From: CAYRWM01 sp964428055
Lineage (GTDB): Bacteria > Bacillota > Clostridia > Christensenellales > Christensenellaceae
Length of the DNA stretch: 32,128 nucleotides
NCBI GenBank assembly: GCA_964428055.1
Contig: CAYRWM010000021.1
Location: 1 to 32,128, forward strand
Reading direction: 5' to 3'
In this document: positions 23,662 through 31,533 of the stretch, in pieces
How positions within the stretch are numbered: the first letter of the stretch is position 1
Layout: each line of letters opens with the position of its first letter
Notes under the pieces: model-generated
The model's database searches: none
What the model saw: the letters and a program-made list of their open reading frames with translations, nothing else
What the model was told of the DNA's origin: nothing
Program-made: the position numbers and the translations under genes

Positions 23662-24544
23662 CACCGGGAATCATTTTATTTGCGGCATCCCTGTCCATCT
23701 TAATCTGGGTTCTGAGTTCAGCAAGAGAGCCGAATCTTTTCTCATCCCTGATAAACTCAATAAACGAAACGTTAATCTCTTTGCCGTATATATCCCCGTC
23801 AAAGCCCAGCAGATGTGTTTCAATATTTGGTCTTTCTGAACCATCAACATTAACAGTCGGCCTTAAGCCTACATTTGTTATTCCATAATGGTTCTTTCCG
23901 TCAAAGCAAGTTTCCGTAAGATAAACCCCTTTCCTTGGAAGAAACTTTTCGGTAGTGATATTTGCAGTAGGAAAATCTATTGATCTTCCAATCTCTTTAC
24001 CATATATCACTTTACCCTTTATCTGATATCTCCTGCCAAGCATCTCACATGCAGAAACAACATCGCCTGAAGCAAGAGATTCCCTGATGCGGCTGCTCGA
24101 GACTTTCTCATCCTTATATACATAGAAAGGAACAACATTAACTTCATAAGAGTATTTATGAGCAAGTTCCCTTAAAGTATCGACACTGCCCTCTGCGCCC
24201 TTTCCGAACCTGAAGTCCTCTCCGACGTTAATGATACTGACATTATACTGATCCTTTACTTTAAAAATGAACTCTTCAGGTGTCAGATCCTTCAGGTACT
24301 TCTTAAGATCAACTTCAATATAATAATCTGCGCCCATACTATCAGCAGCACTTATGCTTTCTTCTCTATCCGTAAGACAACCGCTCTCAGATGAGTTAAC
24401 CTTATATACCATAAGAGAACAGGATGAAGATGTCGAACTGCATATGAGCTGTTTATGCCCCATATGAAACCCATCAAACTTTCCTATTGCTATAGATGTC
24501 TTTCCTGATATCCTGTCATCGGGCCCGAATACGCGCATCCTCAT
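23639..24544 (-). CDS. ribF: Bifunctional riboflavin kinase/FAD synthetase
   Basis: Converts riboflavin to FMN and then FAD. The N-terminal FAD synthetase half (about residues 1-180) has IAIGKFDGFHMGHKQLI with the nucleotidyl-transferase G-x-H-x-GH pattern, and later VGEDFRFGKG and SSSRIRESL. The C-terminal kinase half (about 180-301) has GRSIDFPTANI and LPRKGVYLTETCF, plus GLRPTVN and ETHLLGFDGDIYG. The 301 residues match the family. The ATG overlaps the truB stop as ATGA; TruB-RibF is the usual end of the nusA-infB operon in Firmicutes. The rpsO promoter lies across its last codons. Confidence 0.95.
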   Translation of the reverse strand: MRMRVFGPDDRISGKTSIAIGKFDGFHMGHKQLICSSTSSSCSLMVYKVNSSESGCLTDREESISAADSMGADYYIEVDLKKYLKDLTPEEFIFKVKDQYNVSIINVGEDFRFGKGAEGSVDTLRELAHKYSYEVNVVPFYVYKDEKVSSSRIRESLASGDVVSACEMLGRRYQIKGKVIYGKEIGRSIDFPTANITTEKFLPRKGVYLTETCFDGKNHYGITNVGLRPTVNVDGSERPNIETHLLGFDGDIYGKEINVSFIEFIRDEKRFGSLAELRTQIKMDRDAANKMIPGVYKPEGL

Positions 24545-25449
24545 TCTACCTCTTTATAAAGCATTGGTTTAATTACAAGACTGTTCTCACGAACCTTCCC
24601 TAAACCGATCAGTTTTCCGCGGCAGTAGACAGCATTGGCAGCTGTAAAGTCAAGGCTGTTTATCTTTCCTGTTCGCACTAAATCAACAGGTGTGCCTGTA
24701 GTCACTATGGGGTAAAGATAATCATCAAGATCAACTCTTGAAAGAACCGCCAGCTCTTCGTCTAAAGAATTAATAAAAGAATAATCGTCTTTTTCAATCT
24801 TTTCGCTGATCTCCTCTAAAGAAACACATTCTTCAGAACTACTTCCTGATGCGTAAGCTCTGTGAAGAAATGAAACATATCCGCAGGTACCCATCAAAGA
24901 TGCCATATCACGGCAGAGAGATCTGATATATGTACCCTTACTACACTCAATACGAAGCAAAAAAGACAGACCTGAAGCTTGCAGTATATCAATAGAATAA
25001 ACCTCAACATCCCTCGCTTCGACCTGAATGTCAATACCTTTTCTTGCTGATTTATAAAGAGGCACACCGCCCCTTTTAATAGCAGAGTATACCGGCGGGA
25101 TCTGGCTGATCTTACCAATAAAACAGTGCAGTATATCACGTACATTGTCTATGGACACATCACATTTATTATCTTCACGTATGAGACTGCCGTAACTGTC
25201 CAGCGTATCTGTTTCGATCCCAAATGTAAATTCGCTTATATATGTCTTTTTTGAATCCATAAGAAAATCTGAAAGCTTAGTAGCCTTGCCAAAACAAACT
25301 TTAAGCACACCACTGGCACCGGGATCGAGTGTGCCGCAGTGACCGGCTTTCTTTATGCCAAGTTTTCTTTTAACGAATGACACCGCCTGAGCTGATGACA
25401 TTCCAGCAGGTTTTAATACTGCAACCGTACCGTCTTCAGGGATCATCAT
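24541..25449 (-). CDS. truB: tRNA pseudouridine(55) synthase TruB
   Basis: Makes pseudouridine 55 in the T loop of tRNAs. The catalytic Asp is in AGHCGTLDPGASGVL, and the N-terminal block DGTVAVLKPAGMSSAQAVSFVKRKLG is typical. Other conserved parts are FGKATKLSDFLMDSKK, PPVYSAIKRGGVPLYKSARKG and SKGTYIRSLCRDM. A PUA-like C-terminal part (about 230-302) is present. The 302 residues are normal. The start lies in ATGATG with AAAGGA just upstream and overlaps the nrnA stop. It is read together with nrnA and ribF. Confidence 0.96.
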   Translation of the reverse strand: MMIPEDGTVAVLKPAGMSSAQAVSFVKRKLGIKKAGHCGTLDPGASGVLKVCFGKATKLSDFLMDSKKTYISEFTFGIETDTLDSYGSLIREDNKCDVSIDNVRDILHCFIGKISQIPPVYSAIKRGGVPLYKSARKGIDIQVEARDVEVYSIDILQASGLSFLLRIECSKGTYIRSLCRDMASLMGTCGYVSFLHRAYASGSSSEECVSLEEISEKIEKDDYSFINSLDEELAVLSRVDLDDYLYPIVTTGTPVDLVRTGKINSLDFTAANAVYCRGKLIGLGKVRENSLVIKPMLYKEVE

Positions 25450-26399
25450 ACAAATCCTTTTAACAAGTCAATAACCCTGTCTCTCACTTCATACAGCTCA
25501 CCGTCAACAGAACATCCCGCTGCCCTTTTATGGCCACCCCCGCCGAAAGCAGCAGCTACAGCAGCAACATCGACATCTTTCTTGCTGCGGAAACTAACCT
25601 TAAAACGATTTGACCTTAGTTCTCTCATAAAAACAGCCACATTAATACCGTGTATCTCTCTAATCACATCAATCGCATTCTCATAATCAGAGCCTTCTAT
25701 CGCGAGACCCTTAATATCTTCAGAAGTTATATGGGATATTGCAACGCTTCCGTCAAAAAAAGTTTCCATATTTTCGATTACAATACCGTACATACGAGTT
25801 GCATCCATAGTCCTGCTGAAAAATACCTCATTAGATACAAAAGGTATGTCAAGTCCGTGATCACATAACTCAGCAGCAGCCAGAAAAGTGCCCTTTGAAA
25901 CGCTCTCATATGCAAACCTTCCGGTATCTGTTGAGATGGCAGTATAAAGGGCATTCGCTGTATAAGGTACTATTTCCCAATCAAGCGCTTTAAGAATTTC
26001 AAAAACGATTTCACCAGTGGAAGCACGATCCAGAATCAGGTTGATGTCTCCGAAGCCATCATTAGTCTCATGGTGATCTATATTGAGCACTGTTCCCGCT
26101 TTATTAAGCATATCCTGAAAAATTCCCAATCTGTATCGTGCAGCACAGTCAAGGCATATTATACACTCGTAGTTCTTTCCATCCTTCCACTCATTAATGA
26201 AAGATGCACCATCCGATAGAAATGCATATCTGGGTGGTAGTTTTTCCGAGGCAATATAAAGATCAGCGGACTTTCCGCTGACCTCAAGACTTCTTTTCAT
26301 TGCAAAACTGCTCCCGAGTGCATCGCCGTCCGGATTAAGATGTGTAAGAATGGCGAAATCATTCATTTTTTTAAGAGCGTCTAATACTTTATTCATCAT
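25446..26399 (-). CDS. nrnA: DHH/DHHA1 phosphoesterase, NrnA-like (oligoribonuclease and pAp phosphatase)
   Basis: Degrades short RNA fragments and probably 3'-phosphoadenosine 5'-phosphate. The 317 residues have the DHH metal site: THLNPDGDALGSS (residues 19-31), IICLDCAARYRLG, and the eponymous NIDHHETND. The DHHA1 domain ends with AAFGGGGHKRAAGCS. This matches Bacillus NrnA, whose gene lies in the nusA-infB region in many Clostridia. It overlaps rbfA by 11 bases and truB by 4. Its place between ribosome-assembly and tRNA-modification genes fits an RNA-turnover role. Confidence 0.93.
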   Translation of the reverse strand: MMNKVLDALKKMNDFAILTHLNPDGDALGSSFAMKRSLEVSGKSADLYIASEKLPPRYAFLSDGASFINEWKDGKNYECIICLDCAARYRLGIFQDMLNKAGTVLNIDHHETNDGFGDINLILDRASTGEIVFEILKALDWEIVPYTANALYTAISTDTGRFAYESVSKGTFLAAAELCDHGLDIPFVSNEVFFSRTMDATRMYGIVIENMETFFDGSVAISHITSEDIKGLAIEGSDYENAIDVIREIHGINVAVFMRELRSNRFKVSFRSKKDVDVAAVAAAFGGGGHKRAAGCSVDGELYEVRDRVIDLLKGFV

Positions 26400-26742
26400 G
26401 TATGACTTCCTTGAGCTTTTTTTCTATATAGAAACTGTACTCAATATTTTTATCCAGCGTGAAAGTTAGCTGTGGTACTGTTCTGAAAGACAGCCTTTTT
26501 GACAGGCAGGTTCTTATAAAACTGGAAGCATGATTGAGAGCGTCTATGCAGGCAGAACGTTTCTTGTCGCTGTCATCATAAACACTGACGGACACGTCAG
26601 CGAACTTAAGATCACCGGTTGTGTTTACTTCCGTGACCGTTGTCATAGGAAGGAGTCTGTCATCCTTCACCTCATTTCGTATTATATCCGCCAGTTCTTT
26701 TTTAATAGCTTTGTTTATCTTGATGATCCTGCTAGATGCCAT
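26389..26742 (-). CDS. rbfA: Ribosome-binding factor A
   Basis: A KH-type cold-shock and ribosome-maturation factor that binds the 30S subunit near the 5' helix of 16S rRNA. The 117 residues match the family, with SSRIIKINKAIKKELADIIR (residues 3-22), TVTEVNTTGDLKFADVSVSV and the C-terminal RTVPQLTFTLDKNIEYSFYI. It lies 5 bases after infB and overlaps nrnA by 11. Its position directly after infB is universal in Firmicutes. The Shine-Dalgarno is weak (GAGAG), so translation may depend on coupling to infB. Confidence 0.96.
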   Translation of the reverse strand: MASSRIIKINKAIKKELADIIRNEVKDDRLLPMTTVTEVNTTGDLKFADVSVSVYDDSDKKRSACIDALNHASSFIRTCLSKRLSFRTVPQLTFTLDKNIEYSFYIEKKLKEVIHDE

Positions 26743-26747
26743 TTTTA

Positions 26748-29150
26748 TTATCTCTCAATCTCTTTCATCTCAAAAGCTTCGATCACGTCTGCCTCTTTAA
26801 TATCGTTATAGTTTTCAAGAGAGAGTCCGCATTCAAATCCCTGGAGAACTTCTTTGGCATCATCCTTAAATCTCTTAAGAGAGGATATCTTTCCTTCGTA
26901 AACCACGACATTGTCCCTAAGAAGTCTCACAGATGAATTTCTGGTAATCTTACCGTCAGTTACATAACAACCAGCGATTGTACCTATACTTGAGACCTTG
27001 AATGTCTGCCTTACTTCAACATGTCCGAGTATCACTTCCTCAAACTCAGGATCGAGCAGACCCTTCATGGCTTTCTCTATGTCTTCAATCGCATTATATA
27101 TTATTCTGTAGAGCCTTATATCGACTTTCTCGCGCTCAGCCGCTATAGATGCCATATTATCAGGTCTTACATTAAAACCGATTATAATGGCATTTGAAGC
27201 CGATGCAAGCATAACATCAGTCTCCTTAATAGCACCAACACCGCAATGGATTGCTCTAACCCTGACTTCATCCGTGGAAAGTTTCTCAAGCGACTGTTTT
27301 ACAGCCTCAACAGAACCCTGAACGTCAGCTTTAATAATGATATTGAAATCCTTAATCTGTCCTTCTGCTATCTGATTGAAAAGGTCATCAAGCGATATCT
27401 TGGACATCTTCTTGAGCATCTCAGCCTTCTGCTTGTCTTTTCTTTCTTCAACAACCTGCTTTGAGAGCTTGTCCTGCTCAACAGCATATAAAATATCACC
27501 GGCTTCCGGAACCTCTGAGAATCCGATTACCTCAACAGCATCAGAGGGTCCCGCACTCTTAACATTCTTACCATTATCATTGACCATAGCCCTAACGCGT
27601 CCGTAAGCAGTTCCAGCAACAATAGTATCTGATAGTTTGAGTGTGCCGTTTTGAATAAGCACAGTCGCAACAGGACCTCTGCCTTTATCAAGCTTAGCCT
27701 CAATAATAGTACCCTTGGCCAGCCTGTTCGGATTAGCCTTAAGATCTGCCATTTCGGAAACAAGTATAATCATCTCAAGAAGATTATCGATTCCCTCACC
27801 TGTCTGGGCAGATACCGGTACCATGATCGTGTCGCCGCCCCACTCTTCGGCAACAAGATTATACTCTGTGAGTTCCGTTTTTATTCTTTCAACATTGGCG
27901 CCTTCTTTATCAATCTTATTAATTGCGATTATTATTGGCACCCCTGCAGATTTTGCGTGGTTTATTGCTTCAACTGTCTGTGGCATAACACCGTCATCCG
28001 CAGCAACAACGAGTATCGCTACATCCGTAACCTGTGCTCCTCTTGCACGCATAGCAGTAAAAGCTTCGTGTCCGGGAGTGTCGATAAAAGTAATAGGCTT
28101 TTTGTTAATGGATATCTGATACGCGCCTATATGCTGTGTTATACCGCCAGCCTCTGATTCTGTAATCTTTGATCTCCTTATCTTATCAAGCAAAGAAGTC
28201 TTACCATGGTCAACATGACCCATGATAGTAACTACAGGAGGCCTGTTAACAGCTTCCTCATCATTTTCTACAGCCTCATCATTCTGGACGAGGACATCTT
28301 CAGCAGTCTGCTCAATCTTCTGTTCAAGCTCGATCTCAAACTCACTGGCGACCAACTGGGCAGTATCAAAATCTATCTGAGAATTAATGTTGCACATCAT
28401 GCCGAGGAGCAACAGCTTTTTGAGAATCTCAGAAACAGGTTTTCCTGTCTTTTCAGCAAACACTTTAACAGAAACCGTATCGCCGGTAATCACTGCCTTT
28501 TCTATCTTAACAGGTTCAGGCGCAACCTTCTTTTCTGTCTGAGGCTTCTTTACTCTCTTTCTAGATCCCCTGTACTCTTCATCATTTATTACGCCTCTTT
28601 CCTTAATACCGCGCTTTTGGGTACGGGGACGTTCATCCATGTTCACGCCCGAATTTTTCTTATGCTTTTTATTGTCACCAGATGGTTTGCCTTTGCCTGA
28701 TGAAGAATCACTGTAGGAAGGTGATTCTGTCTGATAAACCTTTTTATCTGACGGCTTTTCACGAGCAGGCCTTGTCTTCACTTCCTCTACTGGTTCGGGC
28801 TGAACCGAAGAAGGAATATCCTCGGGCACAGACAGCTCCGTTTCAGCTTTAACGGCTTCTGCTTCCACTGCAGGTACTTCAACAGGCGCCTCAGTCGCAT
28901 CAGAAGCTTTGGATTCTGACTTAGCCTCTTCAGCTGCCTTAGCCGCTGCAGCTTCAGATTCAGCCTTGAGACTCTCTTCAATCTTAAGCTGTTCTTTAGC
29001 CTTTTGGATATCGACCACTTTTTTCTCGATAGCCCTGACATCCTTAATCTGTGATTCTGTCGCAGCTATCATAGAAAGTATCTGATCGATAAATCCATTC
29101 GCCCTTTCTATATTTTTTTTGTTGGAATCGATTGTTTTAAGCTTGCTCAC
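26748..29150 (-). CDS. infB: Translation initiation factor IF-2
   Basis: The GTPase that brings initiator tRNA to the ribosome. A GTG at 29150 with GGGGGT six bases before it is the likely start (800 residues); frames further upstream run into ylxQ. The G domain shows GHVDHGKTSL (about 311-320), AGGITQHIGAY, DTPGHEAFTAMRARG and NKIDKEGAN, followed by domains II-IV (ILGHVEVRQTFKVSSIGTIAG near the end). Before it are a long charged Ala/Glu/Ser-rich linker and one IF2_N subdomain (VSVKVFAEKTGKPVSEILKK). The usual first N-terminal subdomain (VHELAKEL type) is not seen; the N-terminus is instead a helical stretch. It overlaps ylxQ by 14 bases. Confidence 0.95.
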   Translation of the reverse strand: MSKLKTIDSNKKNIERANGFIDQILSMIAATESQIKDVRAIEKKVVDIQKAKEQLKIEESLKAESEAAAAKAAEEAKSESKASDATEAPVEVPAVEAEAVKAETELSVPEDIPSSVQPEPVEEVKTRPAREKPSDKKVYQTESPSYSDSSSGKGKPSGDNKKHKKNSGVNMDERPRTQKRGIKERGVINDEEYRGSRKRVKKPQTEKKVAPEPVKIEKAVITGDTVSVKVFAEKTGKPVSEILKKLLLLGMMCNINSQIDFDTAQLVASEFEIELEQKIEQTAEDVLVQNDEAVENDEEAVNRPPVVTIMGHVDHGKTSLLDKIRRSKITESEAGGITQHIGAYQISINKKPITFIDTPGHEAFTAMRARGAQVTDVAILVVAADDGVMPQTVEAINHAKSAGVPIIIAINKIDKEGANVERIKTELTEYNLVAEEWGGDTIMVPVSAQTGEGIDNLLEMIILVSEMADLKANPNRLAKGTIIEAKLDKGRGPVATVLIQNGTLKLSDTIVAGTAYGRVRAMVNDNGKNVKSAGPSDAVEVIGFSEVPEAGDILYAVEQDKLSKQVVEERKDKQKAEMLKKMSKISLDDLFNQIAEGQIKDFNIIIKADVQGSVEAVKQSLEKLSTDEVRVRAIHCGVGAIKETDVMLASASNAIIIGFNVRPDNMASIAAEREKVDIRLYRIIYNAIEDIEKAMKGLLDPEFEEVILGHVEVRQTFKVSSIGTIAGCYVTDGKITRNSSVRLLRDNVVVYEGKISSLKRFKDDAKEVLQGFECGLSLENYNDIKEADVIEAFEMKEIER

Positions 29151-29469
29151 ATTTATACCCCCGATATTCCATATAGAGTCTTTCGATCTCATCAGCAAGA
29201 CCTTTATCAACTAATCCGAAGACAATGTTTCCGCTGCGTCCTGTAGATTCATTGATGAATAAGTCTTCAAGTTCTATCAGCATTACTTTATAGTAAACAC
29301 ATTTGTCTCTGAACGTCTTCTTTGTTCTATCCGACGCTCTGTCTGAAAGTATCAGCAATTCTATATTCCCTTTTCTCAGCTCATTCAGACATGTCTCGGA
29401 CCCGAATCTTATTTTTCCGGACCTGGCGCTAAGGCCAAGATATCCTTTTATCCTATCTTCTATCTCCAT
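29137..29469 (-). CDS. L7Ae-family ribosomal protein YlxQ
   Basis: A 110-residue L7Ae/L30e-fold RNA-binding protein of the YlxQ type. The fold shows GYLGLSARSGKIRFGSETCL (residues 9-28), KGNIELLILSDRASDRTKKTF and TGRSGNIVFGLVDKGLADEI. These proteins bind kink-turn RNA; the role of YlxQ is not well defined. It overlaps ylxR by 17 bases and infB by 14. The nusA-ylxR-ylxQ-infB order is shared by most Firmicutes. The ATG has only a weak Shine-Dalgarno, so it is probably translated by coupling. Confidence 0.92.
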   Translation of the reverse strand: MEIEDRIKGYLGLSARSGKIRFGSETCLNELRKGNIELLILSDRASDRTKKTFRDKCVYYKVMLIELEDLFINESTGRSGNIVFGLVDKGLADEIERLYMEYRGYKCEQA

Positions 29470-29725
29470 CCAGAATACTTCTCATCTCATCAAAGACTTC
29501 ATCACCAACGACACATTTTATGCCTTTGGACAGCAGTCTGTGCTTCTGTGCCTTGTCTATGCATTCTATGTTTCTGCAGACATATGCTCCGCGGCCCTGA
29601 TATTTTCCTTCATGGTCTATCATTGCTTTTTGATTTTCCTTATCAAGGACAATCCTGAACATACTGTTTCCGTTATCCCTGTTCCTGCAGGCGACGCACA
29701 TTCTTGTTTTAATCTTATTCTTCAA
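29453..29725 (-). CDS. YlxR (RnpM) family RNA-binding protein
   Basis: A small RNA-binding protein encoded next to nusA, related to the recently named RNase P modulator RnpM. The conserved motifs are MCVACRNRDNGNSMFRIV and the diagnostic GRGAYVCRNIECI with a cysteine pair. The frame has no ATG start: a TTG at 29746 overlaps the nusA stop, but a TTG at 29725 has AAGGA eight bases upstream and yields a natural N-terminus (MKNKIKTRMCVACR, 90 residues), so it is chosen. It overlaps ylxQ by 17 bases. Confidence 0.9.
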   Translation of the reverse strand: MKNKIKTRMCVACRNRDNGNSMFRIVLDKENQKAMIDHEGKYQGRGAYVCRNIECIDKAQKHRLLSKGIKCVVGDEVFDEMRSILDGDRR

Positions 29726-29742
29726 ATAATGATTCCTTCCGG

Positions 29743-30945
29743 TCAATCATCGAGAGAGAGTTCTTCATCAAAATCCATACTGATCTCTTCTTCAGAAAGA
29801 TCATCCAGTACATCTCTCGGTTCTTCTTCGACAGTTTCAGTCTCTTCAAGGATTTCTTCTTCATCTATATCTTCATCATCTCTGCCGAAAGCTTCTTCCT
29901 CTGACTGACTCTGACTCTTTATATCTATCTTCCAACCCGTAAGTTTTGCGGCGAGTCTGGCATTCTGGCCTTCCTTACCAATAGCAAGAGATAACTGATA
30001 GTCAGGAACTATGACCTTAGCCGACTTTTCATCTTCATTGACCTGTACAAGAACAACCTTAGCCGGCCTTAATGCATTGCCGATATATTCGATCGGATTC
30101 AGACTCCAAGGCACAACATCGATTTTTTCTCCTTTGAGTTCCTCCACAACGTGTTCGATCCTCATTCCTTTATGGCCGACACATGCACCTACGGGATCTA
30201 TATCATTCTCGTTTGAAGCTACGGAAATCTTTGTTCTCTGACCTGCTTCTCGCGCTATGCTTTTGATCTCAACAAGATTCTGTCTGATCTCAGGTACTTC
30301 AAGTTCGAACAGCTTCTGAACGAGATTAGGATGAGTGCGGGAACATATAATCTGCGGGCCTTTGTTTGTCTTCTTGACCTCAATAATATATACCTTTATC
30401 CTGTCATTAACGTTATATCTCTCACTGTATACCGTCTCTGAAGCCGGTATCATACCTTCAGCTTTGCCGATCTGCACATATACATTACCGCGCTCTACTC
30501 TGCTGACAGCAGCCGACATAATGGTGTTTTCCTTATCAGCATACTGATCGTATATAATTCCTCTTTCGGCCTCACGTATCCTCTGCATTACAACCTGTTT
30601 GGCTGTCTGAGCAGCAATACGGCCGAAAGTATCCGGAGTTATCTCTATCTCAAGAGTCTCTCCCGCCTTAATATCCGGATTAAATCTCTTAGCATATTCT
30701 TCCGTTATCTGCAGCTCATCATCAACTATATCATCAATAGTTGGAACAACCTCATGAGAATCATAGACTTTGATCTCTCCGGTCTCTTCATTAATGGAGA
30801 CTCGTGCATTCTGTGAACTGCCGTAATTCTTTTTATAAGCAGAAACCAATGCAAGCTCGAGTGCTTCGAGCAGAGTCGCCTTGTCTATACCGCTCTCTTC
30901 TTCAAGATCAGCAAGAGCTTCGATGAATTCTTTACTGTTAATCAT
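29743..30945 (-). CDS. nusA: Transcription termination/antitermination factor NusA
   Basis: Binds RNA polymerase and nascent RNA to promote pausing and intrinsic termination. The 400 residues contain the N-terminal RNAP-binding domain (ALELALVSAYKKNYG), an S1 domain (about residues 133-200, SRVERGNVYVQIGKAEGMIP) and two KH domains (DPVGACVGHKGMRIEHVVEEL and SLAIGKEGQNARLAAKLTGW). A Glu/Asp-rich tail of about 45 residues replaces the AR repeats of E. coli NusA, as in many Firmicutes. GGAGG lies ten bases before the ATG. It follows rimP after 22 bases. A terminator in the rimP leader raises the possibility of NusA autoregulation. Confidence 0.97.
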   Translation of the reverse strand: MINSKEFIEALADLEEESGIDKATLLEALELALVSAYKKNYGSSQNARVSINEETGEIKVYDSHEVVPTIDDIVDDELQITEEYAKRFNPDIKAGETLEIEITPDTFGRIAAQTAKQVVMQRIREAERGIIYDQYADKENTIMSAAVSRVERGNVYVQIGKAEGMIPASETVYSERYNVNDRIKVYIIEVKKTNKGPQIICSRTHPNLVQKLFELEVPEIRQNLVEIKSIAREAGQRTKISVASNENDIDPVGACVGHKGMRIEHVVEELKGEKIDVVPWSLNPIEYIGNALRPAKVVLVQVNEDEKSAKVIVPDYQLSLAIGKEGQNARLAAKLTGWKIDIKSQSQSEEEAFGRDDEDIDEEEILEETETVEEEPRDVLDDLSEEEISMDFDEELSLDD

Positions 30946-30967
30946 TTGTTTAAATCCTCCAAAGAAA

Positions 30968-31429
30968 TCAGAAATCTATATGTTCAGTGACTTTTGCAGC
31001 ATCTTTAATGCCAATCGTCACTCTGTTATCATCAGCATCCTCTACAGTAATGCTGTCTTCCGTGCATTCCACAAGTCGGCCGGATATTAGCTTAGTGCCA
31101 TTTATATTCTTATACAGCTTAATATCCAAACATTTACCCACAGCCTTCTTGAAATCATCAGTTGTTTTTAAAGGTCTGTCAAGTCCGAGTGAAGAAACAC
31201 AAAGACAATATGAATGCTGTATAGGATCAGCTTCGTCAATAATGGGATCGATAGCTCTTGAAACGCATTCGCAGTCATCAAGCGTTATACCGTTTTCACA
31301 ATCGATATAAACAATAAGGACATGGTCTTTTCCCTGTTTCGTGAATTCGACTTCAACCAGTTCATAACCCAGTTCAGAAATCTTTTTTTCTATCAATCCG
31401 CTAATAATCTGTTTTATACTTCCTGCCAT
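30968..31429 (-). CDS. rimP: Ribosome maturation factor RimP
   Basis: Needed for 30S subunit maturation. The ATG at 31429 has GGAG just upstream and gives 153 residues, the family length; the longer frame back to 31498 would run through the terminator hairpin and is rejected. Visible features are the N-terminal LGYELVEVEFTKQGKDHVLIVYID segment, GITLDDCECVSRAIDPIID, and YCLCVSSLGLDRPLKTTDDF, the family hallmark (SSPGLDRPL-like). The Sm-like C-terminal domain ends with RVTIGIKDAAKVT. It is the first gene of the nusA-infB operon. Confidence 0.96.
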   Translation of the reverse strand: MAGSIKQIISGLIEKKISELGYELVEVEFTKQGKDHVLIVYIDCENGITLDDCECVSRAIDPIIDEADPIQHSYCLCVSSLGLDRPLKTTDDFKKAVGKCLDIKLYKNINGTKLISGRLVECTEDSITVEDADDNRVTIGIKDAAKVTEHIDF

Positions 31430-31444
31430 TTTTCTCCGCTTTCC

Positions 31445-31474
31445 AAAAAACAAGGAGTGGGTTTTGCCCACTCC
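31445..31474 (-). terminator. Intrinsic terminator in the rimP leader
   Basis: An 8-bp perfect stem (GGAGTGGG at 31454-31461 with CCCACTCC at 31467-31474) and 5-base loop is followed on the minus strand by TTGTTTTTTGG. It ends plsY transcripts, but it also lies downstream of the only promoter visible for rimP and 16 bases before the rimP ATG. Read-through is therefore needed for the operon. Confidence 0.88.
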
Positions 31475-31503
31475 GTTAGTACAATCAGTATTAAGCATAA
31501 AGG

Positions 31504-31533
31504 ATTATATCACACGTTTTGCCTTAAAATCAA
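31504..31533 (-). promoter_or_regulatory. Promoter of the rimP-nusA-infB operon
   Basis: TTGATT (31533-31528), an 18-base spacer and TATAAT (31509-31504), preceded by TG one base earlier (TGATATAAT, extended -10). The -35 overlaps the plsY stop codon. Start would be about 31497, roughly 70 bases before the rimP ATG. Confidence 0.7.

Noticed and set aside
28206..28700. Plus-strand open frame of 164 codons
   Set aside because: It is opposite the low-complexity linker of infB, rich in Leu, Arg and Phe from antisense codons, with no start signal.
29303..29908. Plus-strand serine-rich frame of 201 codons
   Set aside because: The serine run is the antisense of the acidic NusA tail; it is not a real serine-rich protein.
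31430..31498. N-terminal extension of rimP back to 31498
   Set aside because: It would be read through the terminator hairpin; the ATG at 31429 has a Shine-Dalgarno and gives the normal length.
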